Assembly (NCBI GenBank): GCA_003184365.1
Contig: NKYR01000035.1
Span: forward strand, 270,717-334,716
Direction of reading: 5' to 3'
DNA from: Evernia prunastri
Taxonomy: Eukaryota > Ascomycota > Lecanoromycetes > Lecanorales > Parmeliaceae
Length of the DNA: 64,000 nucleotides
Shown here: positions 44,530 to 57,100 of the stretch, in pieces
Layout of the letters: every line of letters starts with the position of its first letter
Numbering within the stretch: the stretch's first letter is position 1
The notes under the pieces: model-generated
Databases searched by the model: none
Seen by the model: the letters and a program-made list of their open reading frames with translations, nothing else
Told to the model about the DNA's origin: nothing
Translations under genes and position numbers: made by a program

Positions 44530-46437
44530 CAGTATAAAGAGAGATATCGGCTGTGGCTGCGCAGGTGCCTCTTCTTGATGGGTTGTGCCGAAACGACAGA
44601 ATACGACTTCTCGTACCTTATTTGCAGAATCACGAAAGTCAGACAAGAAAAATTCAGAGAGAGCATATTATTGCAAGCGCATTTCACGAAAATCTACAAA
44701 TCCGTAAATTGAGTACACACCTTGACGCGAATCAATAATGCAAAAGCAACGAAGTGACAACGGGAACCTTGCCGAACCGGCTACACTACAGGGAACAGCA
44801 GCCTGTACTTCATTGACAGGGGGGTTTCAACCCGTTTCTTCTTTCCCAGAAGCAGCTGGATGATGAACGTGTGTTCTCTTAGAGTACGGATATATCATTC
44901 TCTTTGTCATAATATGGAGTGACAGCTTTGCAAATAAGGTAGGCTTGTATTCTCTCCAGGGGTTGATATAGTGGGTGCAGAAGCAATTGAGAATTGGGTA
45001 GCAGAGATTACCCTGCTTTTCTACTCGTGGAGTAGACGATGAAATATGTGTTGCATGAAATGGTTTTGTCCGTGTGTTTTGCTTCAGATCTTCGGCGTCA
45101 GTGTCTACTGGTGCTAACCATCACTCGTCCTCCCTGTCCAAGTGCCACTTGGCATCTGATAGTATGAGTAATCGACAGCATAGTATTATTCTGAGAAGAA
45201 GAGAAGGAGCGTTGATCAATGCCAAGAATTTGGAGCCAAAAATCAGGCCGGTGAGTTCTCCGTGCCTAGGTTCTAGAAGTCGAAGTTTGAAATTTTGCGA
45301 GGGCTAGAGGACTCCTTGTACGCTGCGTGCGAAGGAAGACTAGATGCAGTCTTGATGTGACAAGCATGGAAAGGGACATGGTACATTTCTCTGCCTTTCA
45401 CTGTGCCTGGTATCATAGGAAGAGCGTCCTTGGTCCCTCCTTACATCATGACTTTCTATCTAGATTCAACCAGTACAAGTAATGTAAGCTGATGTACTCT
45501 ACTAGGTGAAAGTAGAAAGGCTGCAAAGAGAGCGGAAGTCGTTGTTTATTGCGGATGACAAGACTCACGGCAATATTGTTGAATTTTAATTCAGCTAGAG
45601 CGAACAGGATAGTGTGGAATCGAGGTAGTAATACACCAGTGTAAATAAATCAGCACTTTTCTCCGAATCGTCAACGGTCCCTTCAGATTATGTAGGCAAG
45701 GTTCGTCTTGGGTAGGAGGATTGTTGATTATTCTATGCAAGAAGTGGCTGCAAGATGATGATCCCACTCTGCCAAGCACGCTATGCTACATAAGTATAGC
45801 CATAGCACGAAAGCACCTGCCAACTCCTTCCACAGCTTGAACATCATTCGTATCAGTAATCACCATCTCCTCAAGTGACCTCACCCTAGCATATACTAAA
45901 TCTTGTGACTCAACGATAGCTAGAGACGTGTTGTACCCTGGAAGAGTACAAATCATCTCGGCAAGCATTTCTAAATATCGGTGTAGAAGTAAAAATCTGA
46001 GTCAATGTGTGGACGGGCAGGGTCAATGGAAGCATCCGAATAGCTGGGCATAGCAATGACCGCGAGATAACGTACACAGATTGGGTGTGCATGACTTTGA
46101 CTGGTAGATGTCAACCTAAGCAGAAGTTGACGTGCTAAAACTAGGTAAGGATAACGATTTGTGTCAATAAAACAAAGAAAAGTATGGCCCTTCCTACTAG
46201 AAATTAATGAGTTGCGCGCTGTATGCCCTGCTATTGACAAAATTTAGCCCCGACATAAGATAAGGGTGTGGGCAAACCAGGAATGTCCAATGTGGAGAAA
46301 AATCGTTCTATTTGATGATATTACACACGTTGGTGCGACTTCTGAACTAGAACCGGCCGTACAATGTCTGGTCAGCATATGCACACATTCGCCATTTGTT
46401 AAGTATGCAAGCCTTAGAATTCATCATCGAAGCCTCA
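44530..46437. other. Gene-poor region, 1.9 kb
   Basis: Short open frames only, none over about 120 codons, and none with recognisable motifs. Contains the upstream flank of the GT90 pseudogene and the 3' flank of the SPF30-like gene. Confidence 0.55.
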
Positions 46438-47385
46438 TCACCCTTCCTCGTCCCCGTTCTGCTGATAGATGTGTCGACTCCGACCAGGATCCTTCCTCAT
46501 CTGCTGGCCCGACCCGGTGAAGCCAACTCTCGCATTGACTCCTTCCGGCGTCCTGAACATACTCTCCTTCTTCGCCACCTTTCCAGTTTTCCCCTTCGTG
46601 GTAAAGTCCTGCCATTTGTTTTTGCCTGCTTCCAGCTCTTTGTTCGCTTTAACCTTGCGCGGGACCTTCGCCGGTCGTACCGGTCCATCGCTGACTTTAC
46701 TTGGTTCTTTCTTTGCCTGACTGGCAAGTGTGGGGTCAATACTAGCTGCTGCTGATATCACATTGCTGTTGGTAGGTATTGATGGTGTGGTGGGATTCCC
46801 TGGAGCGCCATCAGCCTTTCGCTTCTTCGAGTCGCCTGAGATCGGCTTAATGTCGTGAGCCGACAGAGTCTCGGTGGTGGAGTAATTTTTGAACGTGACG
46901 ATGTAGACTGGCTTGCTCGATGAGCCAGTGATAGATGTGATCCTGGCAGGGTAGAACGCCTTGTCCCCGGACTTCCACTTGGCCAAGATATTGTCATTCA
47001 CGGAGAAGGTAGTAGGTGTCTGAGGTCCTTCAACCGGACTCTGAGGTGCAGCTGGCTTTCGATAGCCCGCTTGGAAAGCTGGATGGTTCTCCTTTGACCA
47101 TTTTTCCTTCACTGGTGGTGACGATGGCTTCTTGGCCGGTGCTGGTGCTGAAGCTGGCTTTAGCTCTGCGATCGCGCTCTCGGTGAGGGAAATGACTTCT
47201 TCAAGCTCTGTCTTGAGTCCTTGCAGATCTGCATTGTCCGGGTCGGCCTGTAAACCCGATTGCACGGTCTCGAGCTGTCGAAGTTGTGAATGTCAGGGAA
47301 GGATGACGCACGGGGAGATAGGCGTGCTAACCTGTAGTTTATACTCTTTAATCTCGGCTTCCAGGGAGGCCACTTCATTGCTCAT
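46438..47385 (-). CDS. spf30: SPF30/SMNDC1-like Tudor-domain splicing factor
   Basis: There are two exons, 47385-47332 and 47274-46438, with a 57-bp phase-0 intron. The product is 296 aa. The N-terminal 50 residues form a short coiled coil (MSNEVASLEAEIKEYKLQLE) that matches the SMNDC1/SPF30 start. The central Tudor domain reads FSVNDNILAKWKSGDKAFYP, ARITSIT, then VYIVTFKNYSTTETLSAHDI, with the aromatic cage residues W, Y, F and Y in place. A Lys-rich tail follows, ending with KWQDFTTKGKTGKVAKKESM and FRTPEGVNARVGFTGSG, a conserved C-terminal motif of the family. SPF30 binds symmetric dimethylarginine on Sm proteins and helps assemble the U4/U6.U5 tri-snRNP. Length and layout fit. Confidence 0.9.
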
Positions 47386-48422
47386 AGTGCCCCTGGATCA
47401 AAGTCTGAGCAAGCGGTGGAGATGGATGATTCTCGAGATTGCTCAGCGTAGGGTTTAATAGAGTCGCAGGATATGATGCTCGAGGCTCAGCGTTGGAGAG
47501 ATAAAAGGAAGTAGAGTGATTGGAAGGTTGTTGGCATCGGTAGAACTTTCCACCGAGAAATTGGCCTTGGCATATGCTGACATGCTGAGAAATCAATTAG
47601 CTCAAAATTGTTGGCTAAGTTTAATGCAAAGGAACACTGTACAAAGAATGATTGGATCAATTCATTCTTTCCGCTCAAAGTCCAACTTATTCAGCCCTGA
47701 GCCGGCTACAGAAGGGTCGAGGCTTCTAGGCTAGGACGTGTCAGAGAAAGATAATAGATACCTTAGTGAAAGATTGAGAAGAGCAAGCACTGAGCTTGTG
47801 TCGTCACCGTACTCTAGTGCTTGATCAGTCGGACGTCTATCCTCCCACCTCCGGTTACATGTCATTGGCTTGCACACCATATGCATCATATCTCTGGTGT
47901 CTGGTGTCGTGTCTGCCTGTCTGCCTGCAACGCCTTCCTTGTCCACTCGTCTAGCAGACCCAACAGACCGCTTCCTTCCACCTTCCAGGTACTACCGCAT
48001 TTTACATTTTACTAATTTCACGAGTGAAAAAAGAAGGGTCTCACTTGGTCCTGCATTTAAGATCGACCAGACTGCAGACCCTTATCTTACACACACCACC
48101 GCCTTTTCTTTTCTTTCTCACTTTCTCTCAGCTATCCCGTCATACCGTCCACTCTCAGTATCGCCCATTCACTGCCGGACTAAATCAAAGCTCTATATAG
48201 CATTTCCTCTTTTCGAAAGGTGCGAGAAGCCTCGTTGTCTGCTTGTCGTTGGTCGCACTAGATCCTTCAGATCAGTAATCAGTGTGGTGGGGTCCTCGGT
48301 CTTGGCTCCGAGGCCGTTGCTGTGAACTCCATCAACTTTCCCAAACATCCATCAGCTCCTATCTTCCGAGAACGAAGCCCATCAATCTGTCCTATCCGCT
48401 GGAACCTTGATCTTGAATTGTC
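47386..48422. promoter_or_regulatory. Divergent promoter region and long leader of the YAP1-type gene
   Basis: This 1.04-kb region lies between two divergent start codons. The half next to 48423 is rich in C and T (48090-48150) and contains a 151-codon open frame (47870-48325) plus shorter upstream frames. Long leaders with upstream frames are common for fungal stress regulators. I cannot show that any is translated. Confidence 0.45.
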
Positions 48423-50451
48423 ATGAATGGGACAGCTTACCGTCCAGATCTCACATTGACGCCTGACCAGGAGGATCTACTGCTCACCGCGTTGTCGTCC
48501 AACAAACCGACTAAAGGCTCACCTCAAATCGCGCAGAACGGAACTTCAAGCGCCACACCATCAGAAAGCAACCCAAAGCAGCTACGTTATAGTAGAGAAA
48601 ATATGGCGAACGGACCAAATATGTTCAGTTCTCCAGTGCAGGAGACGCCAGGCTCAGGCCAGCTCGGCAGCTTCGATGAAAGCCCCTTCCTAGACTATGA
48701 ACTCGACGACGGAAACTTCGACTGGGACAACAGCGGTGACCTGCTTTTCGGCGACCTACCTGGCGCAGAATCTTATGGTGATGGCGAACACCATGATAAG
48801 AGAAAAGCATCCATGGATGATGAGGATGAAGAGGAGGGGATGAGCAAGAGACGCGAGGGAGATGATAAGACTGCTAAGAAACCAGGGCGTAAGCCAATGA
48901 CTGGAGAACCGACGACGGTATGGTCATTCAGGCTGTGCGTAGATTGCTCGAATACTAATATGTTATCCCTCAGAAACGCAAGGCGCAAAACAGAGCTGCC
49001 CAAAGAGCTTTCCGCGAGCGCAAAGAACGTCACTTAAAAGATTTGGAGACGAAAGTCGATGAACTAGCGAAAGCTTCCGAGGCTACAAATCATGAGAATG
49101 GACGCCTCCGCGCACAAGTCGAAAAGATGGGCATTGAGCTGAAGGAATATCGCAAGAGGATGTCCTTGAATACTACAGCCTCTGGCTACTCTCCTCCACC
49201 ATCCGTTGCCCAATCTCACAGCTATGGGAATGGTAGTGACTTCCAATTCAACTTTCCCAAGTTTGGAGACCTTCCAGCCTCCTTCATGAGTAATGGCTCG
49301 ATCACTAAAACCACCTCCCCCACGCAGATGGGCCAACGTCCAGCTTCTACTTCGAGTACTACGCCTCCAGGTATTCCCAGAAAGCAGTCTTCCAGTGCAA
49401 GCAACGTGAAGTCACCAGCGAGCTTCAACGGGATGTTCTCCCCTCCTCCAGGGCAGACTAGACCAAACCAAGTCTCGAATAGTGGCTTCAGCACCAACAA
49501 TTACGACGATTTGAGTGGATTGTTCTCGCCTTCGATACTAGAGAACGCCAGCCGAAATGATTCGGCAGATTATCTGTCGTACCCGACAAGCAAAGCCACG
49601 TCTACGTCTGGCACGACCGAGCAGGGCACAAATGTCAATGGACACGCTCAAAGACCAACGCTCCCGAACAACTCTTCTACGTCCATTACTGGCTCTCCTA
49701 CGTCGTCAATGTCACACGGTGCTCTCGACTCATCATGCGGTACGACGCCAGAGTCGTCGGCAGACTCGCCTAGCAATCGTAAGTCGAGTGAAGGAGGACT
49801 TGATACTATCAACGAGGAGGGCAAGGCCCAAAACAAAGGTAAATATCCATTCGAATGCTCTCGTCAAGCACATCTAATTCTTTTACAGCTTTTTCAGATT
49901 TGGCCAAGTCTCCAGCTGCCGACATCAACGGTATTGACTGGATGGCGCAGCAGAATGGCGGAGCATTCGACCCAGTCCTTTTTGGAGATTATAGAGATCC
50001 CCAGGACAATATCTTGAATAACAACACCTTCGATGACTTCTTCAATGACGCGTTTCCCTTGCAAGATTTTGGCACACCTTACTACACTGGCGAGGCGCCT
50101 CCTAAAAAAGATTTGATGCAGGAAATCGAAATCCAGAAAAATGCCAACCCTAGCGAATTAAGGCCTGAAGACGAAAATCAGCAATTCTTGCCTTGTAAAC
50201 AGATCTGGTTCGTGCACTGCGTCCTTGTTATGGTAGAAATTGGCCTACTAACTCTTCCGCGCTCCAGGGACCGTGTCCAATCCTCAGAGAAAGTGAAAAA
50301 TGGGGAGGCTGACATGGATGATCTATGCTCGCAGCTCAAGTCTAAAGCCAAGTGCTCAGGAAAGGGCGCCGTGATTGCCCAAAAGGACGTCGATCTTATC
50401 CTAGGTCCTATGCGCGAGGAGCAGCCGGATATCCTCAAGATGTTCTCGTGA
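48423..50451 (+). CDS. yap1: YAP1/AP-1-type bZIP transcription factor
   Basis: There are four exons: 48423-48917, 48974-49838, 49889-50207 and 50268-50451. The product is 620 aa. The bZIP begins exactly at exon 2 with KRKAQNRAAQRAFRERKE (about residues 166-183), the hallmark of the Yap group, followed by a leucine zipper. The N-terminal acidic part and the Ser/Thr-rich middle are typical. The C-terminus carries the redox domain: LPCKQIW then DLCSQLKSKAKCSGKGAVIA, giving Cys at about 556, 580 and 589, next to a leucine-rich, Crm1-type export segment. In this family oxidation of such cysteines hides the export signal, so the factor enters the nucleus and induces antioxidant genes. Splice phases all agree, and introns 1 and 3 are needed to join the bZIP and the redox domain. 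Confidence 0.93.
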
Positions 50452-50935
50452 CAGATTAGTAGTCTGCAGACGTCTTTCAGTTACGACAAATGTGAGGAAC
50501 GGTTTCTGGCGTCTTGGTACACCATGGCCCTCAAAACAAGATACCAAAATGGCGCTGTTTGTATGAATCTCTTCTATGCTGCATGATGTTTCTTCGTATT
50601 AAGGGGTTTATATTGGGAGCTTTGTGACTTCAAAGCAGTCTAGCTAGAAACTACGATAGTTGGCACCATAGCAAGCAATTCTTAGCTCAGCAATTCGCCG
50701 CTAAATAGTCGCCCCTTGCAGCCTCTGAGCACCAGCATCGTATCCAGTAGACACCAGTGCCAAGAAGCCTCCTTCCTATTTGGCTTGTGTTGCTAAGTAC
50801 CTCTGACTCCACGGTCTTCCATGGCTGTCACAAAGAACTACGTCACAAAGAACTACGCTTGATCATCCGAGGATGCACGCGTACTTGTTATCAGACAAAG
50901 TCCGTCGTAGCAAGCAGTAGATCATAAAAAGTATT
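50452..50935. other. Convergent intergenic region
   Basis: This 484-bp 3'-to-3' spacer lies between the YAP1-type gene and the HAL2 gene. No feature was recognised apart from likely 3' ends. Confidence 0.6.
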
Positions 50936-52171
50936 TCATTTCTTCGAACCCAACACGCTCTTCACAGCCTCCAACACCCGAGCATGCACCGCCCCCGGCG
51001 CCGCCACCACACCCTTATTCCCCCTCAACGTCCTCCCCCGGGAGAAATCCAACCGCCGCCCCTCCGCATCCGTGACGGCCCCGCCCGCCTCCCTCACGAT
51101 CAGGTCCCCCGCCGCATGGTCCCAGATCTTCTCCTCGTACTCCCTCCGCACCGGCAGCCGCAGGTACACGTCCCCCGCTCCCCTCGCGATGGAGCCGTAC
51201 TTGGCCTGCGAGTCCATCCGCACGCTCGCCCGCGTGATGCCCAGCTCCGCCGCGATGGCGGCCTGGTCGCCGTGCGACGAGTGCGCCGCTTCGACGCTCT
51301 CGCAGAAGGTGGCGTGCGCGATGTCGGGGACGGACCGCATGTGGATCCGTTGGCCCGTTTGTAACGCGCCGGGACCGAGCGGTCGGCTCGTGGCGCCGGA
51401 GTCCGCGACGGCGGCGAAGAGCACGCCGCGGCCGGAGGAGCTGCCGCCGCTGGGGTCGCCGATGTCGGCGGATAGAGGGGCGGTGTTGTCGATGGGCAGG
51501 TTGGGGCAGCCGAGCGCGCCGACTTTGACGTCGCCGTCTGAGATCAGCGCGAGGCAGACGGCGTACTGGCCGCCGCGGAGGAAGCCCAGCGTGCCGTCGA
51601 TGGGGTCCAGAGCCCAGATCCTGCCCCGCGCGCCGCCGGCGCTGCTGCCCGCGTCGATGGCTTGGAGCATTTGCTCTTCGCTTTCGACGGGGCCGCCGAG
51701 GTCGCTCTCGGATTTTTGGTCGTCTAAGCTGGCGTCCTTCACCAGGTCCCAGATCTGGCTGGAGAGGTTCTGGTTCTCCCGTAACGAGCTGGCTTCTTCT
51801 TCGCCGACGATCTCGTCTGAGGGGAAGTTGCTCTTGATGGCGTGGATGATCAATGCTTGGGCGCCGAAGTCGCCGATGGTGACTGGGGATTTGTCATCTT
51901 TGGACAGGGTGCCTTTTGCTTTTTCATGGAAAACTCGCTGTGTGAGGAGAGTAGCGCGCTGCACGGCGAGCTGGGCGACGTGCAACTCTTTCTCATATGG
52001 CATGATAGAGGGTGATGAGAAGAGCCTCAGGGAAGTGAGAGGGGAGAGATGTTGGGAGAGGAGAGCGAGGCGAGAAGGAATGATGGGTAATTTGTTCAGA
52101 GCCAGAATTATGAGTGGTAAGATGAAGAGAAGACTAGAAATTCTTGGACAAGACTTTTTTTTGACCTTCAT
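50936..52171 (-). CDS. hal2: 3'(2'),5'-bisphosphate nucleotidase Hal2/Met22
   Basis: This is a single exon. From the first Met at 52171 it is 411 aa. From the internal Met at 52003 (MPYEKELHVAQLAVQRATLL, the usual family start) it is 355 aa. Hal2/Met22 removes the 3'-phosphate of PAP and PAPS, recycling the by-product of sulfate assimilation. It is magnesium-dependent and inhibited by sodium and lithium. Metal-site motifs are present: VGEEEAS, WALDPIDGTLGFLRGG and WDHAAGDLIVREAGGAVTDA. In the DPIDGT motif, Leu stands where most relatives have Lys before GF. The 56-residue extension is hydrophobic and basic (SSLLFILPLIILALNKLPII) and would act as a membrane anchor or organelle signal if translated. 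Two isoforms from the two ATGs are possible. The 3' two-thirds is very GC-rich. Confidence 0.92.
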   Translation of the reverse strand: MKVKKKSCPRISSLLFILPLIILALNKLPIIPSRLALLSQHLSPLTSLRLFSSPSIMPYEKELHVAQLAVQRATLLTQRVFHEKAKGTLSKDDKSPVTIGDFGAQALIIHAIKSNFPSDEIVGEEEASSLRENQNLSSQIWDLVKDASLDDQKSESDLGGPVESEEQMLQAIDAGSSAGGARGRIWALDPIDGTLGFLRGGQYAVCLALISDGDVKVGALGCPNLPIDNTAPLSADIGDPSGGSSSGRGVLFAAVADSGATSRPLGPGALQTGQRIHMRSVPDIAHATFCESVEAAHSSHGDQAAIAAELGITRASVRMDSQAKYGSIARGAGDVYLRLPVRREYEEKIWDHAAGDLIVREAGGAVTDAEGRRLDFSRGRTLRGNKGVVAAPGAVHARVLEAVKSVLGSKK

Positions 52172-54175
52172 CCACGCAGAATCAAAGTCGTAGATTAGGA
52201 GAGCCCAAAACAGAAAACCCTAAGTCAACATCTGAGTTTTGAAGATTCAATCACAATCGTTGAGAAATAGGCCATACTCTAAGGCCGGACAGATAATGCT
52301 CTAAGTAGAATACATGAGGATGTGTAGCATATGACGATGTTCTATAGCCAAGCCACTAGTACAGTAGGGCTGAGTGAGGTGTGCCAAGCCTACTAGTCCC
52401 CCGGTAGGGCTGACTGCCGCTATCTGATCTCTGGAGAAGCATATCAACAATACTAATCTCTGTACTGAGATCAGATGCTAACTCCCTGTACCCGCTGGTG
52501 CATGGCACTCATACGGGACGCGAATATCAGTTGATGATCTTCCAATGTCTCTAGCAATTCTGACATCAGGAACCCACGTAGCTTTAGCAGGACTTGATGT
52601 TGACGAGGGACCCTGCGAGCCGCGTAACAGCTATGATGGTGCGCAACATTCTTTTGCCCGTGTCCGCTCGACTACCTTGAGTCCTATGTCTGTCCCATCA
52701 TTATACGCTAATGGCCACTCTCGCCTGCTTCGCATTGACAGCGTTCCCACATTCGCATCACTAGATTTGACGGTCAAGAAATAGAGAGATATAGGCTGTT
52801 AATGGACTTATAAGATGTTCCGTTAGGAATCTAGAGTGTCCTCAGCCTATTCTACTCCCCCAGAGTACTTTACATAGCTGGCAATGCACACACCACGCCC
52901 TTCTTCCTCAATGTCCTCTTTACTCTGCGGATGAACTTTCCGACGCGACAGTTGTGGCGGGGAGGCTGGGTCCAATTTGGGCCGGTCAGCTGACGGCAGA
53001 TGACGAAGGAGGTTGATGGCGGAAAAATGAAGTACCTAAAGTAAAGTAAAGTAAAGTAAAGTATTGATTTTCCTCAATCATCGCTTGACCGAACAAGTCC
53101 AAAGAGAAGAGATGGTCTTAAGGTAGAAGAAAGGTGGACGGAAGGGGTTTAGAGTGGCTTGGCTGCGATCTACATGTGGTAATGATGACGACGAATAGCC
53201 TTTCATATTAGGACTAAACGTTTTGCTAGTGCATAAGCGCTCGTGCCTTGCATGTCATCAAGTAAGATTCCATTTCCTTACGATACTTATACCTTAAATT
53301 GAGGTATACTGTAAATACTGTAGGTGAAAGAAGGGGTGAATCTACCTACTTTACTTTGTGAAGAAATCCATCAAAGCCATCATGGGTAAAATTAGAAATC
53401 ACCACAGATCGGGGAGGTCTCTCCGACCTACCCAAACCGATCGACGAGTTATCGAAACCAGAGATATCCTCGTACTCTACTCTACCTTACACCCTTAAGT
53501 ACACTTCCTCCTAGATTGCCGAAGAACTCTGATTGCAGCCACCACGGCCTAAGATTGGTGCAATAACAGCCGCACCTGCAAACATGCCTACCACCTAGCT
53601 CAACATGGCAATTCTAGGCCTTCTCTGGGGCTGCCACCACATCCACCACGTGCTCAGCTCCCAACCTGTAACGGCCGTTCTCTATATCATGAAGATAGAG
53701 CAATTAGGGACGATTTACGTAAAGAGAAGTCATTCAAACAATTCCGAGATTCTCCGAAAGACTTCTCTTATCCTGGTTTTATCCGAGTATCCTAGTATCA
53801 GCCTTCGTCCTCGGGAAGGATGCTGATCCCTCGATCCAAAACACAAGGTGCCAAGTTCAAGTCTTGGTCCGCGAGGATTGCTCCAACAACCACTGTCATG
53901 AAGACTGCAATCCTCCCCCACCGACTGGCCTGGGGGCAAAATCCCCAGATACGCTTCCACATCCATAGCCCTTAGCTTGAGGGTAAAGAGCTCTTCCACC
54001 GATTCCTAGCTCCCAGTCCAGGCCTTTTCATACGATCAATTCGTCATGATACTACTAAGACACGCCTTCCCGTCATACCAGTTCAACATGTCTTCTCACG
54101 GTCAAGCTCTTCTCATGCTCAAGCGGGCACAGCTACTACCCTTCTCTCTTCTGAAAGTCCTGTACCGCTGCAGCG
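52172..54175. other. Intergenic region, 2.0 kb
   Basis: Divergent between hal2 and the GT2 gene. It holds a short (AAAGT)n repeat at 53037-53062. No gene was recognised. The largest open frames are under 90 codons. Confidence 0.55.
53037..53062. repeat. (GTAAA)n short tandem repeat
   Basis: There are about five units of a GTAAA/AAAGT pentamer in the otherwise unique spacer between hal2 and the GT2 gene. Confidence 0.8.
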
Positions 54176-57100
54176 ATGAATATAGACAACATAGTTATCC
54201 CTGGCGGGATCCTCGCGACGTGGGACGGCCCGCAGTCAACAGAGACGCAACGATATGGGGGAGATAACGAGAGCTTCGATATTGTAGAGGTCGCGAGGGA
54301 ACACGCGAGATCGCTTTCCGCGAGCTTCGATGGTCAGGGTAGCGATGAACGAAGTACGCTTGAACGAATTGCAAGCATCAGCGAAACTATCCAAGCGGCT
54401 CCTCGGCATGGATCTCGCAGTACTTATGGGCAGAGGCCTGGTTTCCAGCGACAAAAATCCAACAGCATAAACCTAGGTGGTCTTGCAAGATCGAGAGCTA
54501 CTGGCCTCAGTACACCCGCAAATCCAGGACTTCGACTTGAACCGGCAGCAACGGTCCAGGATCCTCTCGAGTCTAATACTACGGCTAACCTCGAGGACTC
54601 ATATGTGTTCCAACGTCTTGAAGACTACAAGCCCTCCAATCAAGATACAACTTGGCTATCATCCACTGGTCCTCTTTTTCTAGCCGGAAGCAGCTCAGAA
54701 AACACGGCTGCACCACACAGGAAGTCTTCTCACAAGGATCTCGAGAGACAACTATCAAGAAAGTCACGACTCTCGTCCGCCAATGTGGCCCGTCGCGCCA
54801 GTATTGCTGTTGGAAACGCGGTGGAAAAGGTCATCGATACCGTCACCGGGCCTCTCCGTCGCAGCAGCCTTCAGGAAGTTTACGAAAAAGCCAAGATTCG
54901 CCAGGTCCAGCTGATGCGAAGCACTGTGGCACAGATCAGCTTCCAATATGTATCCTACCTGCTTATGCTTGCAGCAATTTATTTTGTCTTTGTTGGGTTT
55001 CCGTTGTGGAAAGGCCTGGTTCTGGTTCTATACAATCTTTTTCATATGCAATTGACGTTCCCCGCCGGCACCGCGGTGTTCCTTGGCATTGCCTTTCTGT
55101 AAGTTGAGACCTCAGTCTTCATTACCTTCAGATCCAACTGACCTTGCAGCTACGCTTACTTGCCACTTCTCATACCCCTTGAGAAGGAACCCTCCCAGCA
55201 ACTTGTACCAGACTCCTTGGGCGAGGCCGGGAACAGCAAAGCCAATCATACGGCGCTGCTCATCCCTTGCTATAAATCGGAGAAGTTGATTGGCGCAACG
55301 TTGGAGGCTGCGATCAAAGTATTTCCTGCGCACAACATTTTCGTCAGTATCCTCGCCCCAAGGGCAGTAGGAAATTGGGCTAACATCATGTTGGCATGAC
55401 AGGTAATCGCTAATGGTAATTCACCAACTCCATTAGACGACACCGCCGCAGTTTGTGACAGATATGGTGTCTCACATACATGGTCACCGATCGGCTCAAA
55501 GATTGTAGCGCAGTTTGTCGGCTGCCACGTTGCGAAGCGATTTCCTTACGCCCTTCTCATTGATGACGACTGTTTACTGCCACCTAATTTCCCCATAGTA
55601 ACGGAAAGAATCCGTGGCAGAACTTTATGCATCGGGTACACAATCAAGAGCGTCGGGCCCAATAGTAGCAAAGGAACTTTATGCCAACAAGCTCAAGATG
55701 TGGAGTACAAACTCAGCGGATTGCAACGCGCATTTGCTGGTAAAATCGGCTCTGCGACGTTTCCGCACGGAGCAATAAGCATCTGGGATCGGAAGCTCTT
55801 AATCAATACTTTCCAAGCTCATCCAGGCTTTTCAGTATCGGAGGATTGGTTCTTCGGTCATGTGGCTCGTCAACTTGGCTGCAGGATCCAGATGTGTACT
55901 GCCGTTTTCGTCGAGACTGAGACGCCAAGTTCAATCTTCTTTTCTGGAGGCGGCGCTAGAGGTGGATTTGGAGAGTATTTCAGGTCTTCCTAACTCGCCA
56001 ATCACCGCTAATATGTTTTAGGATGACTATCTGGAAACAACGCTTCTTTCGCTGGAATTATTTCTTCGTTTCCGGCATTTTTTGGGACATGTCATACATT
56101 ATCCGCCGCTGGAACCTGGGTTGGTGGGAGCTAGGTGCCAAAATATTTGTCTTCCAAGAAGTTTACGAGACACTGCTCTACTTACTCGCACCATTCGTTC
56201 TTCCAATCTCGTTCTACGTTCGACCACAATTCTCTGGCTATCTATACGTAGCTACTCTGGCACTCTATCAGATCAACGTTCTTATCTTTAACTATGTACG
56301 TTGAGTACCCCATCTACCTACCTGATCAACCTGTGTGACGGCGACGTAATTGTGAAAGCTCTTATTGTCACGTACGACTAGCTAAACGCCTTAGGTACAT
56401 CTCCGAGCTCGCAACGAATCTGTCTCCGTTCTTTGTTTGATTTACTATCTTCCGTACAAAATAATACTTACCTTTGTCAACATCGCTTCTTGTTACTATA
56501 GCATCTACAAGTATGCCAAGTACTTTGCAAAGCGGCACCCCAAGATCATCGAGGACGAGAAAGCTGTTGCTGTGGTACTCAGACTTGAAGAAGAATCATA
56601 CTCGGGTGCTGATAAAGCTGCAAGTATTCACGGGCGTGCAAGTGTCGATGGCATATCTCATCCAGCTAGACGCTTCACCATCACAGCTGTTGGCACCAAC
56701 CTAAGCAGTGCTTTACCCCAGGAGCATCAACAAGGAGAGGATACTACAAACACTGACGTTAGAGACTTCGCAGCTCGGCCTGCACCGCTTCCCAATGACC
56801 ATATGTCTGATGGACCTCAACAAAACACTGATCGTGTGATGCCACCCAAACCTGCTCCACGACGCCCATTCTCATGGCATCGATCGACATCAAAAGCAAG
56901 CTCCGACTCAGGGATCTCACCTCTCGATGAGCGCAGACAGCCTCGTTTTCCATTGCAGTCCCCTAAAATGACTACGGTCGATGACTCAATCCCAGAAGTC
57001 GACCCAATACCAAGCAGGGTTGAATCACCACCGCCAGTCCAACGCTCCTTCTCTATAAATCTACTGAGCGGATGCTCCTCCGATCGGAGCCTGCCACTTC

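Noticed and set aside
47870..48325. 151-codon frame upstream of the YAP1-type gene
   Set aside because: It lies in the C/T-rich leader, with no motif. It could be an upstream frame in the mRNA, but the sequence does not show translation.
51072..52193. 373-codon open frame on the plus strand
   Set aside because: It lies entirely antisense to the conserved HAL2 gene. The very high GC content suppresses stop codons, so this is a shadow frame.
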